NCBI GenBank assembly: GCA_021531775.1
Contig: JAFBIU010000015.1
Location: 16,106-80,105, forward strand
From: Parabacteroides distasonis
GTDB taxonomy: Bacteria; Bacteroidota; Bacteroidia; Bacteroidales; Tannerellaceae
DNA: 64,000 nucleotides
Direction: 5' to 3'
The translations under genes and the position numbers were made by a program. Below are positions 52,127-59,898 of the stretch, piece by piece (the first letter of the stretch is position 1; the number at the start of each line of letters is the position of its first letter). The notes under the pieces were generated by a model. That model saw only the letters and a program-made list of their open reading frames with translations. It was not told the origin of the DNA and made no database searches.

Positions 52127-53551
52127 ATGGCAGAAGAACAGAAGATAGGTGTCAGCGGCGGCAACAACCAGATAATGCCCAACGCCACCCACGCTGAGCA
52201 GCATATCCATTATCACAACGGCGATGAAGGAGGTGCAGTGTCTCCCTGCACCAAGACCCTCGTCATCCTCGGTGCTGGAGCCGATGCCGCAGCAGGCCTC
52301 CCTGCCTCCTCCCAACTTATCCCCGGCATAGTGGATTGGCTCGAAACCGATGAGGGCAAGGCCGTGGACGAAGCCCTGCGCAAACAGCTCAAACGCCTCA
52401 CTTTCCGTTTCGACAAGTTTGTCGATGATGCCATCGACCGCCTTGCCAAGGATCTCGACCGTGAGCGTGATACCATCTGCCGCAATGTCCGCGAGGAATT
52501 GGAGCACAATCCCCACCTCGAAGACTCCCACCGCAAGATGGGCAGCCTCATCGTCCGCATCTTCCAGAAGATAACCGACGTGAAGCAGGGTGCCGCCATC
52601 GACGAGGAGACCGAGGAACTCATCCGTGAAGTCACAGGAATGGCACCCACCGACCACACCATCATCGACTTCACCAAACTCAACTACACCGACACCTTCA
52701 AGACCATCATCACCCACATCCTCCGCTCCTCGCTCCACGATTCCGCCAACCCCATCCTGCGCCATGTCTATAAGAATCTCTTGGATATTGAGCAGCTCAT
52801 GGCACAGTATTTCTACGGTTTCTTCACGAACAAGCCGGGGCAGATAAAGACCTACCTCTATATCGCCTGGACGCTGTGGGCGTATCTGATTCATCGGGAG
52901 CAGGAGCTGAACCTTGACCTTAACCTTGACTCGCGGTCTATTTATGGTCAACTGCGAGGAAAAGACGACATACAAGTGGTGACCTTCAACTACACCACGC
53001 TGGCTACAGCAGCCTCGCCCTCCGCTCTCTATTTCAACGGCAACCTCACTGACTACGTGGATATTGAGAACAAGAACGACCTGCACATCGACGACATCCA
53101 CGCCCTCGATCTCACGGCGTTCTTCCGCAATCGGTTGCCGCAGGAGATGAGTCTCGAAGGCGATCGTATCGCCATCCCCGTTCCCTCGTTCATGCCGCCC
53201 CTGAAGCTGAAGCCCGTCATCTCTGAGCGCTACATCACTGTGTGGTACCGTACGTCCGAGGCCATCCGTCAGGCAGAGCGTATCCTCATCCTTGGCCACA
53301 GCATCCATGCCGCCGAGAGTTTCTTCTGCGACATGGTGCGCAACAACCGCCGGGCAGAGATCACCCTCATTGACCGCGACATGGACACCGTGTGTCGTAA
53401 CCTCTGCAACACCTTGCAGCTGTCACTCAACCGCTATACTACGCTGACCATTCAAGGCCATCCTGCCCGCAAGTACGATAACCGTATCACTGTGGTGCAA
53501 GCTGATTTGAGCGACATCGACCTCAGTCCGTGGTTAGAAAACCAAAGGTAA
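52127..53551 (+). CDS. SIR2-like domain protein with N-terminal assembly tag, putative NAD-targeting defence effector
   Basis: 474-aa protein. Residues 10-28 carry the tag GGNNQIMPNATHAEQH plus IHYH, shared with the upstream gene. The rest looks like a diverged SIR2_2-type domain. It has the Rossmann start LVILGAGADAAAGLP (Gly49-Gly51), a long helical insert (about 75-260), FNYT at 287-290, and the C-terminal AERILILGHSIHAAESFF that matches the usual GYSlp region. The place of the catalytic His may be Asn304 (YFNGN), which would be unusual. SIR2 domains in phage defence destroy NAD+. Codons here are rich in C and G, unlike the AT-rich TIR genes downstream. Confidence 0.7.
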   Translation: MAEEQKIGVSGGNNQIMPNATHAEQHIHYHNGDEGGAVSPCTKTLVILGAGADAAAGLPASSQLIPGIVDWLETDEGKAVDEALRKQLKRLTFRFDKFVDDAIDRLAKDLDRERDTICRNVREELEHNPHLEDSHRKMGSLIVRIFQKITDVKQGAAIDEETEELIREVTGMAPTDHTIIDFTKLNYTDTFKTIITHILRSSLHDSANPILRHVYKNLLDIEQLMAQYFYGFFTNKPGQIKTYLYIAWTLWAYLIHREQELNLDLNLDSRSIYGQLRGKDDIQVVTFNYTTLATAASPSALYFNGNLTDYVDIENKNDLHIDDIHALDLTAFFRNRLPQEMSLEGDRIAIPVPSFMPPLKLKPVISERYITVWYRTSEAIRQAERILILGHSIHAAESFFCDMVRNNRRAEITLIDRDMDTVCRNLCNTLQLSLNRYTTLTIQGHPARKYDNRITVVQADLSDIDLSPWLENQR

Positions 53552-53579
53552 GGTCAAGGTTCATACTACTTACTTTTCA

Positions 53580-53642
53580 GAGAAGATATACTTCATCGGA
53601 AACAGAAGATATACTTCTCGGGCAAAGTAAGTATATCTTCTC
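53580..53642. repeat. Three copies of a 14-base motif, one inverted, forming a hairpin
   Basis: GAGAAGATATACTT occurs at 53580-53593. CAGAAGATATACTT follows at 53603-53616, and the inverse AAGTATATCTTCTC lies at 53629-53642. The second and third pair over 13 bases with a 12-base loop. There is no T run, so it is not a standard terminator. It lies just after the SIR2-like stop. Confidence 0.7.
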
Positions 53643-53698
53643 AGAAAAAGCGGTTATGTTACAAAAATATCAAACACGGGTCCGGATTGGGGTCAGAG

Positions 53699-54075
53699 GG
53701 TCAGAGGGACAGGTACATTGAAGGGTCAGAGGGACAGGTACATTGATTCAATAGCATAAATCATTATGCCACGGCAAGCTCGAACGACATCAGCCACTAG
53801 TGTTTACCTTGCCATACTTCGTGGCGTGAACAAACAGCATCTATTCTCTGCCCATGAGGAAGGCATCGGTCCACGCACCCTCTCACGTCTCACAGGCGTT
53901 CCATACTCCATAGTTCAAAGGGCGACAAGCGATACCGTCCGTTATGGCAGCATGGTATGTGAGTCTCTTCCTGGTGACGAGGAATATGAGTCCTACATTG
54001 ATGATACGGAATATGAGAAGTTCCCAGAATATTAACATTTGTTGCGGGTCAGTGGAACCTGTCCCTCTGACCCTC
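53699..54075 (+). mobile_element. Internally deleted REP-associated Y1 transposase element (mini-RAYT)
   Basis: The left end has GGTCAGAGGGACAGGTACATTGA repeated in tandem (53699-53721 and 53724-53746). The right end, ACCTGTCCCTCTGACCC (54058-54074), is the exact reverse complement of 53723-53739. Between them is a short ORF that joins the two ends of the transposase encoded at 62162-63067. The element is the same kind as the full copy at 62119-63105 with most of the transposase deleted. Its right end touches the wecB fragment. Confidence 0.85.
53766..54035 (+). pseudogene. REP-associated Y1 transposase, in-frame internal deletion (89 aa)
   Basis: The product matches the first ~24 residues of the 301-aa transposase at 62162 (MPRQART...RGVNKQ) and then jumps to its last ~65 residues (HEEGIGPRTLSRLTG to the C-terminus EYEKFPEY). 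About 212 residues, including the HUH motif and the catalytic Tyr region, are missing, so it cannot cut DNA. The frame is kept, so a short protein may still be made. A few substitutions separate it from the intact copy. Confidence 0.85.
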
Positions 54076-54421
54076 TTTCATCGAACCCCTCCAGTATCTG
54101 GAGTTCGTCCATCTGATGAGCAAAGCCACCATCGTCCTCACCGATTCAGGAGGCATACAGGAAGAAGCCCCAGGCCTTGGGAAACCTGTCCTTGTAATGC
54201 GTGACACTACCGAACGTCCTGAAGCACTTGCCTCAGGAACAGTTCATCTTGTAGGTACGGATTACGACAAGATCGTTAATGAAGTCAGTACCCTCCTCGA
54301 TGATGCCGCAGCCTACAAAGCCATGAGCCAAGCCGTCAACCCTTATGGCGACGGTCAGGCCTGCCGCAGAATTGCAGATGTGCTTGCAGGCAAGGAGTCT
54401 GATAGGTATGAGGTAAAATAA
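54076..54421 (+). pseudogene. wecB: UDP-N-acetylglucosamine 2-epimerase, 3' fragment
   Basis: The frame opens with [26 protein letters not shown] and continues to [19 protein letters not shown]. This is the C-terminal ~115 residues of the non-hydrolysing UDP-GlcNAc 2-epimerase that makes UDP-ManNAc for capsules. The start and about two thirds of the enzyme are absent, and the fragment begins at the right end of the mini-RAYT element. It is a remnant of the capsule operon that UpxY would have served. Confidence 0.82.
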
Positions 54422-54430
54422 TTGATTATT

Positions 54431-55021
54431 ATGTCTTACATAACAGTACAACAAATACGTGAACGATTTGAACAGGCTCGCAGGCAGTCTAACGTTCGTA
54501 CTTTCTCTGCTTCTACGGTATTAAATGAAGGAAGGCAGATTTCAGATTCTACTAAGACCTTTGACATATTCCTGTCACACAGCTCTGATGATAATGAATT
54601 TGTTGCAGGCATCAAACTGATTCTTGAAGATTTCGGTTTTACTGTCTATGTGGATTGGAACGACCCTGCATTAAATCCCAATAGAGTGAAACCAACGACA
54701 GCCGCCATATTGCGTGAACGGATGTCTCATTGTAGAAGTCTGGTTTATGCTTATTCTGGCAATGCCCAAAACTCTCGATGGATGCCTTGGGAACTTGGCT
54801 ATTTTGACGGATTGAAAAGTTCCATGGTGGCAGTTCTTCCGATTTCCGGAGATGCGAGCAAATCCATTCAAGGATCAGAATATGTAGGACTTTATTATGC
54901 AATAGACATTGATACTATTTCTAATACCAATCGTAAAGCCCTATGGGTTAATAATGGCCTGGATGAGTATGTGAATTTTAAAGATTGGTTGAAAGGTATC
55001 AAACCCTATAGACATAAATAA
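54431..55021 (+). CDS. TIR domain protein
   Basis: TIR domain protein, 196 aa, a type that in bacterial defence consumes NAD+ or makes a cyclic ADP-ribose signal. A helical N-terminus (about 45 residues) leads to the TIR start FDIFLSHSSDDNEFV. It has FTVYVDWNDP in the usual middle position and RWMPWELGYFDG, whose Glu121 matches the catalytic Glu of TIR NADases. The ATG at 54431 is used; a TTG 9 bases earlier is less likely. The next TIR gene starts 5 bases after the stop. Base use is clearly richer in A and T than upstream. Confidence 0.8.
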   Translation: MSYITVQQIRERFEQARRQSNVRTFSASTVLNEGRQISDSTKTFDIFLSHSSDDNEFVAGIKLILEDFGFTVYVDWNDPALNPNRVKPTTAAILRERMSHCRSLVYAYSGNAQNSRWMPWELGYFDGLKSSMVAVLPISGDASKSIQGSEYVGLYYAIDIDTISNTNRKALWVNNGLDEYVNFKDWLKGIKPYRHK

Positions 55022-55026
55022 TCAAT

Positions 55027-55590
55027 ATGAAAACGCCACTTTCTGTCCACGTTGTTTACAACGAAAGAAGCGAAAATTGCGCTAACATCTATAGTGCGAT
55101 ATATAAATTGCTTTGCAGAGATTCGAGAGACCCGTTCAGTGATGGACTTGACATTCCTGTATATCCAGTGATAACTTCAGACGACCATCCGATACAGCCA
55201 GTGAATAAAGAACGTAGCAAAAGAACCTTTGTCCTGCTATTGATAGATGAAGCAATGTATCGGTCGGAGCAGTCACGCAAATATGTAGCAGACCTTGTCG
55301 AAAGGGAACGGTCTGGAGAAATTGTGATATATCCAGTGTCATTATGCAAATATGCGTTTGAGTTCAATAATGACCTTCAGTTTAAGCAGTTCATATCTCT
55401 AAAGTCAACCTCAGTGCTTGACAATTGGGAAGAATTCAAGACACGTCTGTTCGATGCTCTTATTCGCTTCATAGCCGATAAAGGTAACGATTTAGGCTTC
55501 GTATCGACTGAAAGGAGATATGAAGCACCCATGTGTTGGTACGCTCGGCATGCGTATTGTCTAAAGGGTGTAAGTCCCCAAGTCACCTAA
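55027..55590 (+). pseudogene. TIR-like domain gene, 5' part, cut by a group II intron
   Basis: About 170 residues of a TIR-like fold. It begins with a strand (LSVHVVYNERSE) and a helix, followed by RTFVLLLIDEAMY, then YVADLVERERSGEIVIYPVSL, where TIR domains have their core strands and active-site helix. Gene sequence ends near 55532-55538, where group II intron sequence starts; the frame then runs on to a chance stop at 55588. It is probably the first half of the TIR-SLOG gene that continues at 59899, since both parts lie in the same orientation between the two other TIR genes. That link is inference. Confidence 0.65.
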
Positions 55591-57465
55591 ATAGCGGGAA
55601 GACTATAGCCCAGGGCAAGGGTGTCCATCGCGAGGTGGAATCTGAAGGAAGCCTACGGCAAACATCTGGCCTAACGCACAGAAACTTCATATAAGGCATT
55701 AGCCGTGGATGAGATTGCCAACCAAATCAAAGTCCAAAAGCTATTCGGAAACGTCTGATGTAAATGAAGTAGGTATAAGATGGAAAGACAATACCCTTAT
55801 CCGAGGAGGTCTCACGGACGTGGTGATTAGTAGCTTTTACGAAATCCATGGAGCAAAACTTGCCGTGAGAAGTCAGCAGAAGTCATAGTAGTGGGGTATT
55901 CGATAACGCTCCACGAAGGACAGAACCTAATAATTAAACGATAGTAATTGAAAGTTACCGTATGAAAGAACGAATGCAGAAAACATCAGCCTATGCTAAT
56001 GACTGCCCCCAAAGAGATAGGACGGAATCCGAATGGTATGGGGGAGTGCAGACCTTCATATGGATGACAGAAGACAACATCGCGGAAGTTCCATTCGACA
56101 GGGAGCACCTGTTGGAAGTAATCCTCAGCCCCGAAAACATGAACAAAGCCTATAAGGCAGTTGTTCGCAACAAGGGCAAAGGCGGTATCGACAAGATGTC
56201 ATGCGAGCAGCTGCTCCCATGGCTTTTGGCAAACAAGGATGACCTGATACACTCCCTTCTTGACGGTACATACCGTCCGAATCCCGTCCGTAGGGTAGAG
56301 ATACCTAAGGATAATGGCAAGAAGCGCCTTTTGGGCATCCCGACCGTGGTTGACCGTATGGTGCAACAAGCCATTAACCAAGTTTTGACCATAATATATG
56401 AGCCTCAATTCTCCAAGAGCAGTTTCGGCTTCCGACCGAGGAGAGGGTGCTTGGATGCAGTACGAGAGGTGCAGAAAATCTCGGAGTCTGGCTATATGTA
56501 TGTAGTTGACCTCGACCTTGAACGTTTCTTTGATACGGTAAACCAAAGCAAGCTCATAGAAATACTCAGCCGAACAATCAAGGATGGCAGAGTGGTCAGT
56601 CTTATACACAAATACCTTCGCAGCGGCGTTATAGACAAAGGATTATGGCATGCGAGTGAGGAAGGCACCCCACAAGGAGGTCCTCTGAGTCCGCTTCTGA
56701 GCAATATCATGCTGAATGAATTGGACAAAGAACTTGCGCGCAGAGGTCACCCCTTTGTCCGCTATGCCGATGATGCGATGATATTCTGCAAGACCAAGAG
56801 GGCGACAGAGCGGACACGATTATCTATAACCAAGTTTATCGAGGAGAAACTCTTCCTTAAAGTAAACAAGGAAAAGACAGTCGTTTCTCATGTCAGAGGT
56901 GTAAAGTACCTCGGCTATGCCTTTTGGGTACGTGAAGGAAAGTGTCACCTTACTGTGCACCGAAAATCTAAGGCTAAATTGATGGCGAAGCTCAAAGAGC
57001 TGACAAGCCGAAGCAATGGATGGGGATACCGGTTAAGGAAACTCAAGCTCAAGCAGTACATCAGAGGGTGGATCAGTTACTACCATCTTGCAAGGTTAGA
57101 GCGCTTATGTCGTCTAACTGATGAATGGCTACGGCGGCGAATACGTATGTGTATATGGAAAGCTTGGAAGAATCCTCGGACACGCGTCACAAACCTCATC
57201 AAATGTGGAATATGCCCAAGATATGCAAAGATAACCGCATATATGAGACGAAAGTACTGGCACATGTCATCTGAGCACTATGTCAGTGTGGCAATGTCTT
57301 CCTCCAAGTTAAAGAAGGCTGGATATTGGACTATGATGGACTCGTTTTTTGAATGGAACCCAAAATAGGAACCGCCGTATGCTGAACGGCATGTACGGTG
57401 GTGTGAGAGGTCGGTAAACGTGAAAGTGGCTCAGTTTTACGATTAGCGTTTACCTCCTACTCGAT
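55539..57465 (+). mobile_element. Group II intron with LtrA-type reverse transcriptase
   Basis: The 5' end (about 55533-55539, GTACGCTCGGC) runs into typical domain I sequence, AAAGGGTGTAAGTCC. The 370 bases before the RT start are structured intron RNA. After the RT stop, AACCGCCGTATGCTGAACGG with its pairing partner forms domain V (about 57369-57410). GGTAAACG/CGTTTACC forms domain VI (57413-57454), and the intron ends near CCTACTCGAT (57465). Both borders are uncertain by a few bases. It is inserted in the TIR-like gene. Confidence 0.8.
55962..57368 (+). CDS. ltrA: Group II intron reverse transcriptase/maturase
   Basis: Intron-encoded protein that splices and moves its intron, 468 aa. It has the RT domains in order: KGKGGIDKM, RLLGIPTVVDRMVQQAI, SFGFRPRRGC, the DLERFFDTVN loop, GTPQGGPLSPLLSNI and the catalytic RYADDAMIF (Tyr268-Asp271). 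A maturase X domain follows (GWISYYHLARLERLCRLTDEWLRRRIR). I see no HNH endonuclease at the C-terminus, as in classes that insert via replication forks. All key residues are present, so it may be active. Confidence 0.92.
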   Translation: MKERMQKTSAYANDCPQRDRTESEWYGGVQTFIWMTEDNIAEVPFDREHLLEVILSPENMNKAYKAVVRNKGKGGIDKMSCEQLLPWLLANKDDLIHSLLDGTYRPNPVRRVEIPKDNGKKRLLGIPTVVDRMVQQAINQVLTIIYEPQFSKSSFGFRPRRGCLDAVREVQKISESGYMYVVDLDLERFFDTVNQSKLIEILSRTIKDGRVVSLIHKYLRSGVIDKGLWHASEEGTPQGGPLSPLLSNIMLNELDKELARRGHPFVRYADDAMIFCKTKRATERTRLSITKFIEEKLFLKVNKEKTVVSHVRGVKYLGYAFWVREGKCHLTVHRKSKAKLMAKLKELTSRSNGWGYRLRKLKLKQYIRGWISYYHLARLERLCRLTDEWLRRRIRMCIWKAWKNPRTRVTNLIKCGICPRYAKITAYMRRKYWHMSSEHYVSVAMSSSKLKKAGYWTMMDSFFEWNPK

Positions 57466-57706
57466 TACGCCCGGAGCCAGTAAGTGAATATATGGGGAAA
57501 GATGTCGGTTTATGAAGGGTTTGTCAAGATCAGGAGTCAGCTGGCAACTGAGAGAAAGAGCATGTATCACTCTAAAAATACACGGAAATAGGGATTTTAC
57601 AAGTCCCAAATAAGCTCAAATGATACAGAATAAAGAGAATTAGGAGATATTAGGGCATACGAGGGCTGTCCGCGAAGAACTGTGTTTTGCAGACTCTCTT
57701 TCTCAA
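57466..57706. other. Unassigned junction between group II intron and IS91 element
   Basis: About 240 bases with no clear gene. It should contain the 3' exon flank of the intron and the left end of the IS91-type element, but neither border is obvious. A short broken frame, with YEGFVKIRSQLATERKSMYH around 57512-57571, looks like a coding remnant of unknown origin. Confidence 0.4.
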
Positions 57707-58855
57707 TCAGTTAGCCGTATGCCACACACGGAAGGGTGGAGCCCTTGGGGCAGGATCGATGTTGCGGATGACGATCCTCTTGCAGTTGCAGTCCTTGCAG
57801 ATCCCGATCATCCACCCTTTCTCATTACAGATTTCCATGTATGATTTCTTCTTCCTTACTTTGGGAACAGGCGTTACGTTCAGCTGCTGCTGTATGCTTC
57901 GTAATGTTTCCCTGTTACAAGGGGAGAGGAATCCGTAATGTCTAATCCTGACAAATCTGGCAGGCAGAATATGTTGAGAGAAGAGATTCAGGAAATCCAG
58001 GATATCCATGGTCATAATCCCATGTTTGCCACCATTCCTGTACATTTTGTAGTCGTACGCGATCTTGGAATCGTTCACGTCGAGAATCCTGGAATTGGTG
58101 ATGGCGACCCGGAAGGCATATCTGGCGATGTATTCGAGCACCAGATTGACGCCTTTGGCAGGGGGTCTGGAGTTGACGACCCAGTCCTTGTCAAAGCATT
58201 GTTTTCTGATGTCCTGTTCAATGATCAGATCCAGTTCCTTGAGTCTTGCGGTAATCAGTGCCATGAACCTTCCCCGGAACTTTCGGCTCAAGGCAGCCAC
58301 GGGAAACAGGAAGTCACTGTCCTTACACCCCTTGAGGATCTGCCATCGTCCCGTGTTGTCAATTCCCCCTCCCGGCACAATACAATGGATATGTGGATGG
58401 TAGAACAGATTGGAACCCCAGGTATGGAGAATGGCAGTCATTCCGCCCCCGATTCCTTCATGATGAGCGAAGGCCTTGATGGTCTCCCAGGCGGCCTTGA
58501 ACATGGAATCGTAGAAGATGGCCTGATGTGCCATCGCAAGGGGATTGAGACAGGCAGGGATCGTAAAGACGACATGAAAGTACTTCGCAGGGATGATCTC
58601 TTCCTTGCGAAAATCGATCCACTGTTCCCTCTCCTTGTTCTGGCACTTGGGGCAATGTCGGTCACGGCAGCTGTTGTAGCTGATTTTCAATTCCCCGCAC
58701 TCGGGACATGCCTCGACATGCCCACCCAGAGCCTTGGTTCTGCAGAGTGCCAGATGACTGAAGGCCTTTCTGACCGGTGTTACGACCAGGTGTTTACAGA
58801 GGAATTCAGATCCATGCTCCCGGATGATTTGCCCGATGTCGAAGGGGGTTCTCAT
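57707..58855 (-). CDS. IS91 family transposase (Y2 HUH)
   Basis: Rolling-circle transposase of the IS91/IS801 group, 382 aa. An N-terminal zinc-binding region has CPECGELKISYNSCRDRHCPKCQ-type cysteines (about residues 50-73). The HUH motif is HPHIHCIVPGG, and the two catalytic tyrosines are in YIARY. The C-terminal part (RHYGFLSPCNRETLRSI) fits the family. Its ATG overlaps the recombinase stop as ATGA, so translation is coupled. Confidence 0.9.
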   Translation of the reverse strand: MRTPFDIGQIIREHGSEFLCKHLVVTPVRKAFSHLALCRTKALGGHVEACPECGELKISYNSCRDRHCPKCQNKEREQWIDFRKEEIIPAKYFHVVFTIPACLNPLAMAHQAIFYDSMFKAAWETIKAFAHHEGIGGGMTAILHTWGSNLFYHPHIHCIVPGGGIDNTGRWQILKGCKDSDFLFPVAALSRKFRGRFMALITARLKELDLIIEQDIRKQCFDKDWVVNSRPPAKGVNLVLEYIARYAFRVAITNSRILDVNDSKIAYDYKMYRNGGKHGIMTMDILDFLNLFSQHILPARFVRIRHYGFLSPCNRETLRSIQQQLNVTPVPKVRKKKSYMEICNEKGWMIGICKDCNCKRIVIRNIDPAPRAPPFRVWHTAN

Positions 58856-59748
58856 TTCTTGGGCGGAAAGAGCGTATCAATCAGCCGGACATGCCTTGCC
58901 GGCTCAATGTCAGCCACATGCAGATAAATCATAGTTGTCGTAATGCGTGCATGTCCGAGTCGTTTCTGTACGTCCAGGATATTCTCCCCGTTTTCGAGGA
59001 GATGAGTAGCCGCACTGTGTCTGAGAGCATGAATGGTGATGGAGGTGTCGAGGCTGGCCTTGACCAGCGCATTCTTAAAAATCCGCCGTACATACCCCTC
59101 ATTGATACGCTCAGGCGTGACACCCCTTCCATGAGTCTTGAAGACAAAGTCGTCACTGGGATACTTTTTTCTGAACGCTTTGAGTACGATGAGGAGCTGT
59201 TCGGAGATGGGGACATATCGGTCCTTCAACCCCTTCCCCTGACAGACGAAGAGCATTTTGCGTTCGAAGCTGATGTCCTCCCATCTGAGCTTGCAGGCCT
59301 CACTGACCCTGAGTGCGCAGTCGTAGATAATGGCCAGAAGTGTTTTGTCATACAGACCGGATTGATGCAGGATATGTGCCACATGGTATTGGGAGAGAAC
59401 TCTGGGGAGCTTTTTGGGCTTGCGGACCTTAGGCAGAACAAGCCCGTTAGGCTGTTTGATCCCCATGACCTTGTAATAGATCTTGAGTCCGAAGACCATG
59501 TGCTTGAAATAGGACACGCTGTATCGTTGCTTGTCAATCAGCATCGAGAGATACCCCTCAATGTCGTCTTGGGTAAAGTCATCGGGGAGTTTTTTGTAGA
59601 AGAGTACCACCTGCGCAATCTTCAGGCGATAATCATAAATACTGTTGTCCGCATACTGTGCGAGATGCAACTTTTTAGTAAACAGCTCAATGCGGTTCCC
59701 GAATTTGGGTACAGCCGCAATGGCCTTGTCCAAAATTGTGTTAGACAT
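58852..59748 (-). CDS. Tyrosine recombinase (XerC/D-like) of the IS91 element
   Basis: Site-specific recombinase, 298 aa. It has a SAM-like N-terminal core-binding domain and the catalytic set: Arg in DCALRVSEACKLRW, Lys in CQGKGLKDR, His/Arg in HALRHSAATHLLE, GHARITTTMIYLHV with the late His, and the nucleophile Tyr. Such recombinases often travel with IS91-type transposases, perhaps resolving intermediates. The gene lies directly upstream of and overlaps the transposase. Confidence 0.9.
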   Translation of the reverse strand: MSNTILDKAIAAVPKFGNRIELFTKKLHLAQYADNSIYDYRLKIAQVVLFYKKLPDDFTQDDIEGYLSMLIDKQRYSVSYFKHMVFGLKIYYKVMGIKQPNGLVLPKVRKPKKLPRVLSQYHVAHILHQSGLYDKTLLAIIYDCALRVSEACKLRWEDISFERKMLFVCQGKGLKDRYVPISEQLLIVLKAFRKKYPSDDFVFKTHGRGVTPERINEGYVRRIFKNALVKASLDTSITIHALRHSAATHLLENGENILDVQKRLGHARITTTMIYLHVADIEPARHVRLIDTLFPPKK

Positions 59749-59758
59749 ATTTTGGGGT

Positions 59759-59813
59759 GGTGAAGGGGATTAATGACGGGGGGTTAGGGTAAATTCCGTC
59801 ATCTCCCTTCACC
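59759..59813. repeat. Imperfect palindrome upstream of the recombinase gene
   Basis: GGTGAAGGG and ATGACGG on the left arm pair with CCGTCAT and CCCTTCACC on the right arm, around a 16-base loop. It is a candidate terminal structure of the IS91-type element. Confidence 0.6.
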
Positions 59814-59898
59814 TTTACACAAAATGGAGCAAGATAGTAAAAACAGGTGGAAAGTTGGAGTCTCAGGGCTTTAGCTTTTTTACCGTAGTAAAAATTAG

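Larger units (their letters stand above)
57660..59815 (-). mobile_element. IS91/ISCR-type element with companion tyrosine recombinase
   Basis: A Y2-type IS91 transposase and a tyrosine recombinase overlap by 4 bases on the minus strand. Upstream of the recombinase, an imperfect palindrome (GGTGAAGGG and ATGACGG with CCGTCAT and CCCTTCACC, 59759-59813) may be the terminal hairpin. IS91 elements lack inverted ends, so the coordinates are approximate. It separates the two TIR gene halves. Confidence 0.7.

Noticed and set aside
52115..53308. 397-codon frame on the minus strand
   Set aside because: Antisense to the SIR2-like gene; a Val/Asp/Gly-rich shadow caused by GC-rich codons.
53530..53721. 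63-codon frame after the SIR2 gene
   Set aside because: It runs through the hairpin repeats and REP sequence, overlaps the SIR2 stop and looks non-coding.
53580..53746. Possible CRISPR-like repeat array
   Set aside because: The three 14-base motifs differ in orientation and spacing, and the 25-base tandem belongs to the RAYT left end; there are no regular spacers or cas genes.
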